Positions 1 through 5,076 of a stretch of DNA of 6,399 bases are shown here, piece after piece. The stretch is taken from assembly GCA_031284295.1 (NCBI GenBank), contig JAITAE010000121.1, positions 1-6,399 on the forward strand, given 5' to 3'. The position numbers were made by a program, and so were the translations under genes. Position 1 is the stretch's first letter, and each line of letters begins with the position of its first letter. The stretch comes from Spirochaetaceae bacterium. GTDB taxonomy: Bacteria > Spirochaetota > Spirochaetia > Treponematales > Breznakiellaceae. The notes beneath the pieces are model-generated. The model saw only the letters and a list, made by a program, of their open reading frames with translations, ran no database searches and had not been told where the DNA came from.

Positions 1-8
1 TATATTAG

Positions 9-41
9 AGTTGTTTGGAAACTTCAGTTTCCGCGCCAACT
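9..41. repeat. Imperfect inverted repeat (hairpin 1 of the upstream array)
   Basis: The inner stem is GGAAAC (17-22) with GTTTCC (27-32) around the loop TTCA. An outer stem pairs AGTTG (9-13) with CAACT (37-41), with a small internal loop (14-16 against 33-36). No reading frame across it resembles LivF. It is the first of three hairpin structures packed into 9-142. It looks like part of a palindromic intergenic repeat, but one copy in one window cannot show that it is repeated in the genome. Confidence 0.55.
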
Positions 42-54
42 TCCATTAAAAAAC

Positions 55-103
55 GCAGTTTTGTCGAACCTTCGGTTCGCAGGCTCTTAGCCTGAAAAAC
101 TGC
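55..103. repeat. Three-way-junction palindrome (hairpin 2 of the upstream array)
   Basis: An 8-bp closing stem, GCAGTTTT (55-62) with AAAACTGC (96-103), encloses two adjacent perfect hairpins. The first is CGAACC (65-70) with GGTTCG (74-79), loop TTC. The second is CAGGCT (80-85) with AGCCTG (89-94), loop CTT. Only three bases in the junction (63, 64 and 95) stay unpaired. The left arm can also fold alone as AAAAC-GCA-GTTTT (50-62). Such a compact cloverleaf-like fold suggests a structured RNA or a cruciform-forming repeat. It does not match a tRNA: no CCA-accepting stem or T-loop sequence is visible. Confidence 0.6.
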
Positions 104-104
104 A

Positions 105-142
105 AGACTGTGAGATAACCAACCGGGTTATCGAACAAGTCT
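105..142. repeat. Inverted repeat (hairpin 3 of the upstream array)
   Basis: A 7-bp perfect stem, GATAACC (114-120) with GGTTATC (126-132), has a 5-base loop. It is enclosed by a weaker 5-bp stem, AGACT (105-109) with AGTCT (138-142). The outer stem ends at the base before LivF-like codons begin. Inside it, TGA at 111-113 is the stop that closes the livF frame upstream. The fit of hairpin edge to homology edge suggests the array was inserted into, or replaced, the front of livF. Confidence 0.5.
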
Positions 143-143
143 A

Positions 144-692
144 TTTTACAACAGTGAAACCATCCTGAAAACGGAACCGCATATCCTGATACAGAAACAA
201 ATGATGGTTCTCGTGCCGGAAGGCCGGCATATATTCGGAAATCCGTCTGTCGAGGAGAATCTGAAAATCGCGACATACCCGTACCGCAAGGATATAAACC
301 GCGAGGCGATAAGCGGCGAAAAAAAGGATTTGGTTTACAGCCTGTTCCCCCGTCTGTTTGAACGGTGCAAACAGCGCAGCGAACTGCTTTCCGGAGGCGA
401 ACAACAGATGCTTGCCGTGGGCCGCGCCCTTATGACCGGCTGCGAAACTATTCTGCTGGACGAACCTTCGATGGGGCTTGCCCCAAAGCTGATGTTTGAG
501 ATGTTCAAAGCTCTGCAAAAACTTAACTTTATAAAACACACAACGATATTGGTTGTCGAACAGAACGCCAAAGTAGCTCTCGATTTCGCAAGCCGCGGCT
601 ATGTCCTCAAAACCGGTGAGATTATAGCCTCCGGCTCTTCCGCAGAATTAAGCGCCAACAAAGATGTCCGTGCCGCCTACTTGGGAGGCTAG
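144..692 (+). pseudogene. livF: Truncated livF: ATP-binding protein of a branched-chain amino-acid-type ABC transporter (N-terminus missing)
   Basis: LivF is one of two cytoplasmic ATPases that drive Liv/HAAT-type uptake of branched-chain amino acids or related compounds. The family is recognised here from the VPEGRHIF block near 216, the ABC signature LSGGEQQ (387-407), Walker B ILLDEPS (450-470), the VVEQNAK switch region (about 555-575) and the typical ending AAYLGG. The usual LivF is about 235 residues; about 180 family-like codons remain. LivF-like residues (FYNSETI, then PHILIQKQ) can be traced back to about base 144. The frame is closed by TGA at 111-113, and no Walker A (GxxGxGKT) is found in any forward frame upstream. 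An ATG at 201 gives 163 residues but lacks a clear ribosome-binding site and would yield an ATPase that cannot bind ATP normally. I infer a disrupted gene, with its front end lost or displaced by the hairpin array. Any livG/livM partners would lie left of the window. Confidence 0.75.
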
Positions 693-725
693 CGTTTTGT
701 CGCGCTTCCCGCTAAAAATCCTGAG

Positions 726-748
726 AAATCACCTGCAGGCGATTTTTT
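726..748 (+). terminator. Probable Rho-independent terminator after livF
   Basis: AAATC (726-730) pairs with GATTT (741-745). After one A-C mismatch the stem continues with CC/GG around the loop TGCA, and a run of T ends at 748. It lies 34 bases after the livF stop, a normal position for the end of that transcription unit. The stem is short and interrupted, so confidence is moderate. Read from the other strand it lacks a T-run. Confidence 0.5.
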
Positions 749-828
749 ACCTTTGCAACAGGCGCCATCCTATCAGTGGGGTTTTAAATATACAGGTATG
801 TCAGTTATTGTCTTTGCTGTTTTCTAGG

Positions 829-971
829 GAAGCACTGATTAAATGGGGCGGCTGTTTTGGGGGGTGGTGTAAGACCCGCACGGCGGGGCTGGAACCAGGG
901 GGGCGCGACAGGAAGGCCCCTATATGCCTGAAAAGGCATGGAAATAGCGCCCCCCTTCTTAATTAAAGAAG
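829..971. other. Strongly folded G/C-rich element, possible structured RNA or non-autonomous mobile element
   Basis: Four perfect inverted repeats lie within 100 bases. CCCGC (875-879) pairs with GCGGG (883-887), loop ACG. A 10-bp stem joins AGGGGGGCGC (897-906) to GCGCCCCCCT (947-956). Inside it, ATGCCT (924-929) pairs with AGGCAT (934-939) around a GAAA tetraloop. CTTCTT (955-960) pairs with AAGAAG (966-971). The GNRA loop and nested stem favour a folded RNA. The left edge, GGGAAGCACTGATTAA (830-845), resembles the ends of some insertion sequences, but I could not find a good inverted match on the right and there is no transposase. It matches no riboswitch or housekeeping RNA class I can recognise. 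Confidence 0.4.
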
Positions 972-989
972 CCTTAAAGCCCTGGCGAA

Positions 990-1022
990 TTACAGGGACA
1001 ATTACACTGTTACATATATATT
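990..1022 (+). promoter_or_regulatory. Possible weak promoter for the 1097 operon
   Basis: A TTACAG box (990-995) is followed by an alternating AT stretch containing TATATA (1015-1020) and TATATT (1017-1022). The spacing, 19 bases or more, is longer than the optimal 17, so this is only the best candidate in a spacer that should hold a promoter. It would leave a leader of about 70 bases before the ATG at 1097. Confidence 0.2.
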
Positions 1023-1096
1023 AAAAGCAGCCTGGGCCGCCCGCGTTCTGGAATGGCCGCCTTTTCATAGGGTACGGTTTATGGCATTATAGACAA

Positions 1097-1867
1097 ATGC
1101 TAAAAGTGGCAATGGGCTTGGTCTTATGCCTTAACGCGGCGTTTGCAGGCGCGGGAGAGCCGCCGGATTGGTTTACGCCGCTGCGGGACGCGGTTTACGG
1201 GTATACAGGAGACGCGGAGTATATAGCGCGGATTGGAAATGAAGTCGAGGACAGGGCAAAACAGGAATTGAGCGGGACGGATCTGCTCACTATGCTTTCA
1301 TACTGCGAGTTTTTAATAGCGCGGGCCTATCATGCTGAAGAAAACAATGAGCAGGCGGAGCGGCGCGTTCAGCGGGGATTTGATTATGCGGACAGTTCCG
1401 TTAAAGATAAACCTACGTCCGAGGCTTACCGCATGATGGCGGAAAATATAAGCCGGCTTTGTATGCTAAAATCTACCGCATGGGTTATCGCAAACGGACT
1501 TAAAGTGGAACGGTACGCAAAAAAGGGGCTGGAATACGACAAGAGAAACGGCGCCTGCGCTTACCTTATCGCGTCGCGCTGGGTATACGCGCCCGCGCCG
1601 TTCGGCAATGTCAAGAAAGGAATAACCGAAATGAAAAAAATCCTTTCAGGTTCTTACGATCTGCAAAAAGAGGATTATTTTAATGTCTACTATTCCCTGG
1701 CTTACGGGTATATCCGCAATAAACGGGCTGATGAAGCAAGATCGTGGCTGGAAAAGGCGGCGGCTGTTTATCCTGAAAATAAAGACTTGTTAAATCTTAT
1801 ACAGGGGAGGGCGTACATGGCCGATTCCTTAAACTCCACCAGCCCGGTTAATACCGATGCTGAATAA
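1097..1867 (+). CDS. Secreted TPR-like helical-repeat protein of unknown role
   Basis: The protein has 256 residues. Residues 1-17 form a short signal peptide with a hydrophobic core and an AFA cleavage site before GAGEPPDW, so the mature protein should be periplasmic. The rest is helix-rich with TPR-like spacing: about 62-98, 108-150, 155-184 and a clear repeat at 193-226 (YYSLAYGYIRNKRADEARSWLEKA). A proline/FG turn (residues 165-170, APAPFG) before the last repeats is seen in other secreted TPR proteins, where it precedes a helix like KKGITEMKKIL. Such proteins usually act as scaffolds or partners for envelope complexes; the partner here is unknown. The start at 1097 has no good ribosome-binding site. 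ATG at 1112 is an alternative but would shorten the signal peptide. The frame is open back to 1025 but has no start codon there. The next gene begins 45 bases downstream. Cys11 lacks a proper lipobox, so a lipoprotein is unlikely. Confidence 0.7.
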   Translation: MLKVAMGLVLCLNAAFAGAGEPPDWFTPLRDAVYGYTGDAEYIARIGNEVEDRAKQELSGTDLLTMLSYCEFLIARAYHAEENNEQAERRVQRGFDYADSSVKDKPTSEAYRMMAENISRLCMLKSTAWVIANGLKVERYAKKGLEYDKRNGACAYLIASRWVYAPAPFGNVKKGITEMKKILSGSYDLQKEDYFNVYYSLAYGYIRNKRADEARSWLEKAAAVYPENKDLLNLIQGRAYMADSLNSTSPVNTDAE

Positions 1868-1890
1868 TTTAACGTTACATCCCGTAATGA

Positions 1891-1909
1891 AAAGGAATTA
1901 AAAGGAATT
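1891..1909 (+). promoter_or_regulatory. Duplicated ribosome-binding site before the GT2 gene
   Basis: AAAGGAATT occurs twice in tandem (1891-1899 and 1901-1909), separated by one base. The second AAAGGAA lies 5 bases before the ATG at 1913, good Shine-Dalgarno spacing, and fixes that start. The first copy is too far away to serve this ATG and may be a slippage duplicate or a ribosome standby site. Confidence 0.6.
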
Positions 1910-1912
1910 CAA

Positions 1913-3046
1913 ATGTATTTTGTATTAAACATATATTTTATAGCGATGCTTGCGGTATCGGTTTATTTTTTTTTGATGGCGTCGTTTAACATCATTGAAA
2001 TGAAGTTAAATACGGTAAAGCCCCGGCTTACAGAGGGAAATATGGTTTCCGTACTTGTTCCCGCACGCAATGAAGAAAAAAATATAGAAAATTGCGTTAA
2101 TTCGCTGCTCAATCAGACATATCAAAATTACGAGATTCTGGTTATTGATGATAATTCCAGCGACAACACCTGGCGGATTCTGGAAAAGCTGGCAAAAGAG
2201 AACAGCCGCGTAAGGGTTTTCAGGGGAAAGCCGCTCCCCGAAGGCTGGTACGGCAAACCTTACGCGCTGCATCAACTGCACGAGCAGGCGCGAGGGGAGA
2301 TACTGCTTTTTACGGACGCTGATACGGTTCATTCCCCGGCAAGCATATCGTGGTCGGTTACAAACATGGAAAAAACAAAGGCTGATTTTATATCCGGTTA
2401 TGTCGGGCAGGAATTACGCACCTTTGGCGAAGCTACGACTGTTCCGATTATGTTTTTTATGACGGGTTTTGTAATACCCATGTTTTTGAACCGCTTTATC
2501 AAACTTGGTTATTTTTCGGCGGCCGTTGGACAGTACATTGTTATGAAGGCCAAAGTATTCAAAGATATAGGCGGCTATGCCAACATCAGGAACAAGACAT
2601 CTGAGGATGTCTACCTGTCGCGCTATGTAAAAGACCTGGGGTATAAAACTGAATTTCTTGACATGACGAATCAGGTAAAATGCAGAATGTACAATGGGTA
2701 TGCGGCAAGCGTACAAGGCATAGGAAAAAATATATTTGATTTCTTGGGAAAAAGGACGCCGCTTCTGATGTTGATTGCCGTTGCGGTTTTAATTTTCTTT
2801 GTTCTGCCTTTTCCGGTTATGTTTTTTCTGATTGCCTTTAAGAATCCATTTATGTACCACTGTATCGCGGTAAATGTTATTTTTACAGCGACATGGCTTG
2901 TAATGTTTTTGGGGCGCAGGATAAATTGGCTTTTTACAATTTTCTGGCCTGTTATGTATGTAAATCTTATCGTCATGATTCTATGGTCATGGTTCAGGAC
3001 CGTTTCCGGCAAAGGCTTTGAATGGAAGGGCCGCGTCGTCCAGTAA
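1913..3046 (+). CDS. Membrane-anchored family 2 glycosyltransferase (CrtQ/HpnB-like)
   Basis: This 377-residue GT-A-fold enzyme should transfer a sugar from a nucleotide donor to a lipid-like acceptor on the inner face of the membrane. One membrane segment (about 3-24) precedes the catalytic domain. The domain carries VPARNEE (50-55), the donor-binding VIDDNSSDNT (77-86), LPEGWYGK (108-115), the metal-binding DAD (135-137), and ED (231-232) as likely base region followed by RMYNG (258-262). An amphipathic hydrophobic stretch lies at about 176-194. Three membrane segments follow (about 282-308, 314-334, 338-360), then a basic tail ending WKGRVVQ. The LPEGWxGK block, RMY motif and C-terminal membrane bundle are typical of glycosyltransferases acting on hydrophobic acceptors, such as CrtQ (carotenoid) and HpnB (hopanoid-linked). 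The acceptor here is not shown. A strong ribosome-binding site supports the ATG. The acyltransferase gene starts 6 bases after its stop, so the two are very likely cotranscribed. Confidence 0.85.
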   Translation: MYFVLNIYFIAMLAVSVYFFLMASFNIIEMKLNTVKPRLTEGNMVSVLVPARNEEKNIENCVNSLLNQTYQNYEILVIDDNSSDNTWRILEKLAKENSRVRVFRGKPLPEGWYGKPYALHQLHEQARGEILLFTDADTVHSPASISWSVTNMEKTKADFISGYVGQELRTFGEATTVPIMFFMTGFVIPMFLNRFIKLGYFSAAVGQYIVMKAKVFKDIGGYANIRNKTSEDVYLSRYVKDLGYKTEFLDMTNQVKCRMYNGYAASVQGIGKNIFDFLGKRTPLLMLIAVAVLIFFVLPFPVMFFLIAFKNPFMYHCIAVNVIFTATWLVMFLGRRINWLFTIFWPVMYVNLIVMILWSWFRTVSGKGFEWKGRVVQ

Positions 3047-3052
3047 TACAAA

Positions 3053-3826
3053 ATGCGGTATAAAAAGGGCGGCCCTCTAATTGACAATTCATTCCTGTTT
3101 AGGCTCTGTTCAGCGCTGACATTTTATCCGGTTTGGCACATAGCCCAGCTTGTCAACATAATCTTGTATTCAACAAGTTACGGGGACCGGGCCAAACTCC
3201 GCAAATACAAAGGCAGGGCGGTGCTTGTTTCGAATCACACGACGTTTTTGGATCCCGTACTGGTGAGCGGCGCGATGATGCCGGGCCGGACATGGCATAC
3301 CATGCTGGAAAAGACGGTTGAAACGCCGTTTTTAGGCACATTTACGCGGCTTTTGGGCGGACTGCCGCTCCCTCCCGGAGGGAGCGGCATAGAAAAAATC
3401 ATTGCTTCCAGCGAGGCTATATTCAAATACCGGCGCTTTATACACTTTTATCCCGAAGGTGAATGTTACATTTACAACCAGAAAATAATGCCGTTCAAAA
3501 CCGGAGCTTTTTATGTCGCGGCCCGGCTCGGCCTGCCGGTATTTCCGCTGCTTACGGTTTTTTCGGAGGGTCTGTTAAAGCCCAAAACGCCGTTTTCAAG
3601 GCGCTTTCCAAAAGAACGCCTTGTCGTGCTTGATCCTGTTTACCCTTCCGCATACATCAGGTATAATGAGGACGGAAGCATCGCCATGCCGTCGGTAAAG
3701 GAATTCGCCGCCGCGGTATACGAGATAATGTGTAAGGAAATTGACAGACGGCGCGGGCTAGACGGGCGCGACGGTACCCAGTCATATTTTAAGGGCCGGA
3801 TGCTCCGCATAAAGGGTGTGAATTGA
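3053..3826 (+). CDS. PlsC/LPLAT-family acyltransferase
   Basis: This 257-residue protein belongs to the lysophospholipid acyltransferase superfamily, which moves a fatty acyl group from acyl-ACP or acyl-CoA to a glycerolipid or glycolipid hydroxyl at the membrane. The catalytic HX4D motif is intact: His62 to Asp67 in NHTTFLD. Further family blocks are GLPLP (103-107), the substrate-binding YPEGE (133-137, in place of the common FPEGT), the PFKTGAF segment (147-153) and LPVFPLL (161-167). A hydrophobic stretch near residues 17-40 may attach it to the membrane. Length fits the family. The ATG at 3053 follows the previous stop by 6 bases with no evident ribosome-binding site, so coupled translation is likely. 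Its stop overlaps the next gene's TTG start. It could be a true 1-acylglycerol-3-phosphate acyltransferase; its position between two glycosyltransferases suggests instead that it acylates a glycolipid. A 27-base palindrome lies in its coding sequence. Confidence 0.85.
   Translation: MRYKKGGPLIDNSFLFRLCSALTFYPVWHIAQLVNIILYSTSYGDRAKLRKYKGRAVLVSNHTTFLDPVLVSGAMMPGRTWHTMLEKTVETPFLGTFTRLLGGLPLPPGGSGIEKIIASSEAIFKYRRFIHFYPEGECYIYNQKIMPFKTGAFYVAARLGLPVFPLLTVFSEGLLKPKTPFSRRFPKERLVVLDPVYPSAYIRYNEDGSIAMPSVKEFAAAVYEIMCKEIDRRRGLDGRDGTQSYFKGRMLRIKGVN
3363..3389. repeat. 27-base near-perfect palindrome inside the acyltransferase gene
   Basis: Two perfect 13-base arms, TGCCGCTCCCTCC (3363-3375) and GGAGGGAGCGGCA (3377-3389), flank one central base (3376). 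The segment encodes LPLPPGGSG (residues 104-112), which includes a family motif, and does not seem to lengthen the protein, so it is not an obvious insertion. It could form a cruciform in DNA. A hairpin in mRNA would have to open the innermost pairs to make a loop. Confidence 0.8.
3811..3825 (+). promoter_or_regulatory. Ribosome-binding site and TTG start of the GT4 gene
   Basis: AAAGGG (3811-3816) lies 6 bases before TTG (3823-3825). The TTG shares bases with the TGA stop (3824-3826) of the acyltransferase, giving a 4-base TTGA overlap. This start gives MKIVMFTDSYWP, the standard opening of the family. GTG at 3832 or ATG at 3835 would cut off the first beta strand. Confidence 0.7.
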
Positions 3827-5076
3827 AAATAGTGATGTTTACCGATTCTTACTGGCCGCGGGTAAACGGTGTATCGGCTTCTGTAGAAGGTTTTGTATCC
3901 GCCCTTATCAAATTGGGACATGAAGTTTTGATAATATGTCCTTACTATCCCGAATCTCCCATGCAAACCGGTTTTGCAAAAGTCTTGCATGACGCCGCCA
4001 TGCAGACCGGCGGCATACCTGAAAGTTCCATAATCAGGGTGCCGTCCCTGCCGGTACCTATTTCAAAAGAAGACCGAATTTCCAAATCGCATAAGCTTTT
4101 TTGGGTTTCAAAACAGATAGATAAATTCAAGCCGGATATTATTCATATTCAATCTGAATTTGTAACCGCGGATTTCGGTTATTACTGCGCACGGGTAAAT
4201 AAGATCCCCGCCGTGTATACATATCACACACTTTGGGGTGATTATATGAAAACCTATATCCCATGGGCGCCTATGTTTATATTAAAAATTATTTTATGGA
4301 TAGTAGAAAGTACCGCATTCAGAAGGCCTTACCGTGTCATAGTGCCAAGTGAGGTAATTCTTCAGTATGCTCAAAAGTATAAATCAAAGAAAACGCCTTA
4401 TCTTTTACCGACTGGAATCGACAACAAAATTTTTTACCCGCGAAACGATGCGGAAAACACGGCGTTCCGCCAATCAATAGAAGAAGCGTATACAAAACTA
4501 AAACAGAAAAGAATTTTATTGTATGCCGGACGTGTCGGTAAAGAAAAAAATTTAGAACTTATTTTGAAAGTTGCCCCTAAAATTATAAAAGAACGGGAGG
4601 ATACAATTTTTTTAATAGTAGGCAGCGGCCCCGATATTTACTGGTTCAAAGAAGAATGTGAAACATTGGGGCTGACTGAGCATTTTGTTTTTACCGGTTA
4701 TGTAGAACGCCGCCTGTTGGCCAGCATTTACTGTATATCCAAAATTTTTATATTTCCTTCAACAACCGAAACGCAGGGGCTTGTAACAATTGAGGCTATG
4801 CTGTCCGGCATTCCCGTGGTTGCGGTCGGTGAGCGCGGTACTCTTATGGTGATGCGCGGCGATAACGGCGGGTTTATGGTGCCGGATGACGCCGGTATAT
4901 TTACTCGCCGCGTACTCGACCTGCTGGACAACGAGGAACTTTACAAAAAAAAGTCGGCGGAGGCGCTTGAATACGGCAAAAACTGGACGATGGATGTTAT
5001 GGTAAAACGTCTTGAAAACATTTATACCGAAACGATAGTCGCCTATAAAAAAGAACGAGAACAAAAAAACTATTGA
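3823..5076 (+). CDS. Family 4 glycosyltransferase, probably diacylglycerol/lipid glycosyltransferase
   Basis: This 417-residue GT-B-fold retaining enzyme has two Rossmann-like halves. The acceptor half (about 1-190) has the opening FTDSYWPRVNGVSASV with the Asn-Gly loop (15-16), DIIHIQSEF (105-113) and the YTYHT block with His135. The donor half (about 225-405) has GRVGKEKN (236-243), VGSGP (266-270), TGYV (291-294) and the EX7E signature TETQGLVTIEA, Glu316 to Glu324, that binds the sugar nucleotide. This arrangement is typical of diacylglycerol glucosyl/galactosyltransferases and PimB-like mannosyltransferases. A hydrophobic, aromatic and basic segment (about 145-172) probably docks on the membrane. 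An in-frame 11-base near-repeat (3961-3971 and 4000-4010) encodes two MQTG copies in a loop. The middle of the gene is visibly richer in A/T than its neighbours. It follows the acyltransferase by a 4-base overlap and precedes the helicase by a 1-base overlap. Product and acceptor are inferred, not proven. Confidence 0.87.
   Translation: MKIVMFTDSYWPRVNGVSASVEGFVSALIKLGHEVLIICPYYPESPMQTGFAKVLHDAAMQTGGIPESSIIRVPSLPVPISKEDRISKSHKLFWVSKQIDKFKPDIIHIQSEFVTADFGYYCARVNKIPAVYTYHTLWGDYMKTYIPWAPMFILKIILWIVESTAFRRPYRVIVPSEVILQYAQKYKSKKTPYLLPTGIDNKIFYPRNDAENTAFRQSIEEAYTKLKQKRILLYAGRVGKEKNLELILKVAPKIIKEREDTIFLIVGSGPDIYWFKEECETLGLTEHFVFTGYVERRLLASIYCISKIFIFPSTTETQGLVTIEAMLSGIPVVAVGERGTLMVMRGDNGGFMVPDDAGIFTRRVLDLLDNEELYKKKSAEALEYGKNWTMDVMVKRLENIYTETIVAYKKEREQKNY

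Larger units (their letters stand above)
749..1096. other. Gene-free spacer between the livF remnant and the TPR gene
   Basis: No frame here looks like protein. An open frame runs across 664-966 but starts inside livF, has no ribosome-binding site, and is rich in Gly, Arg and Trp read from G-runs. The spacer holds an AT-rich part (about 770-828), a G/C-rich folded part (829-971), a small stem CCCTG/CAGGG (980-984 with 993-997), an AT-rich possible promoter (990-1022), and two copies of GGCCGCC (1035-1041 and 1055-1061) 20 bases apart. Confidence 0.6.

Noticed and set aside
9..142. CRISPR array or integron attC site
   Set aside because: There are no equal-length direct repeats with unique spacers, and the RYYYAAC/GTTRRRY core pair is not present at the ends of any hairpin.
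201..692. Functional short ABC ATPase starting at ATG 201
   Set aside because: It would lack Walker A and the first third of the fold, has no ribosome-binding site, and LivF-like codons continue upstream of this ATG.
897..960. Second Rho-independent terminator at the long GC stem
   Set aside because: The stem is followed only by TTCTT rather than a true T-run, and its loop is long and internally structured.
664..966. Open frame of 100 codons starting inside livF
   Set aside because: It has no ribosome-binding site, overlaps livF and the terminator, and its composition comes from G-runs of the folded element.
829..971. Known riboswitch (c-di-GMP, SAM, cobalamin) or SRP RNA
   Set aside because: The conserved core sequences of these classes are not visible. 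A GGAAGG stretch (911-916) alone is not enough for SRP RNA.
1097..1147. Lipoprotein signal in the TPR protein (Cys11)
   Set aside because: The residues before Cys11 (LVL) do not form a lipobox, and an ordinary AFA cleavage site follows.
2671..3087. Reverse-strand open frame of 138 codons opposite the GT2 gene
   Set aside because: It lies antisense to a clear glycosyltransferase and has no recognisable domain. The other reverse-strand frames are rejected for the same reason.
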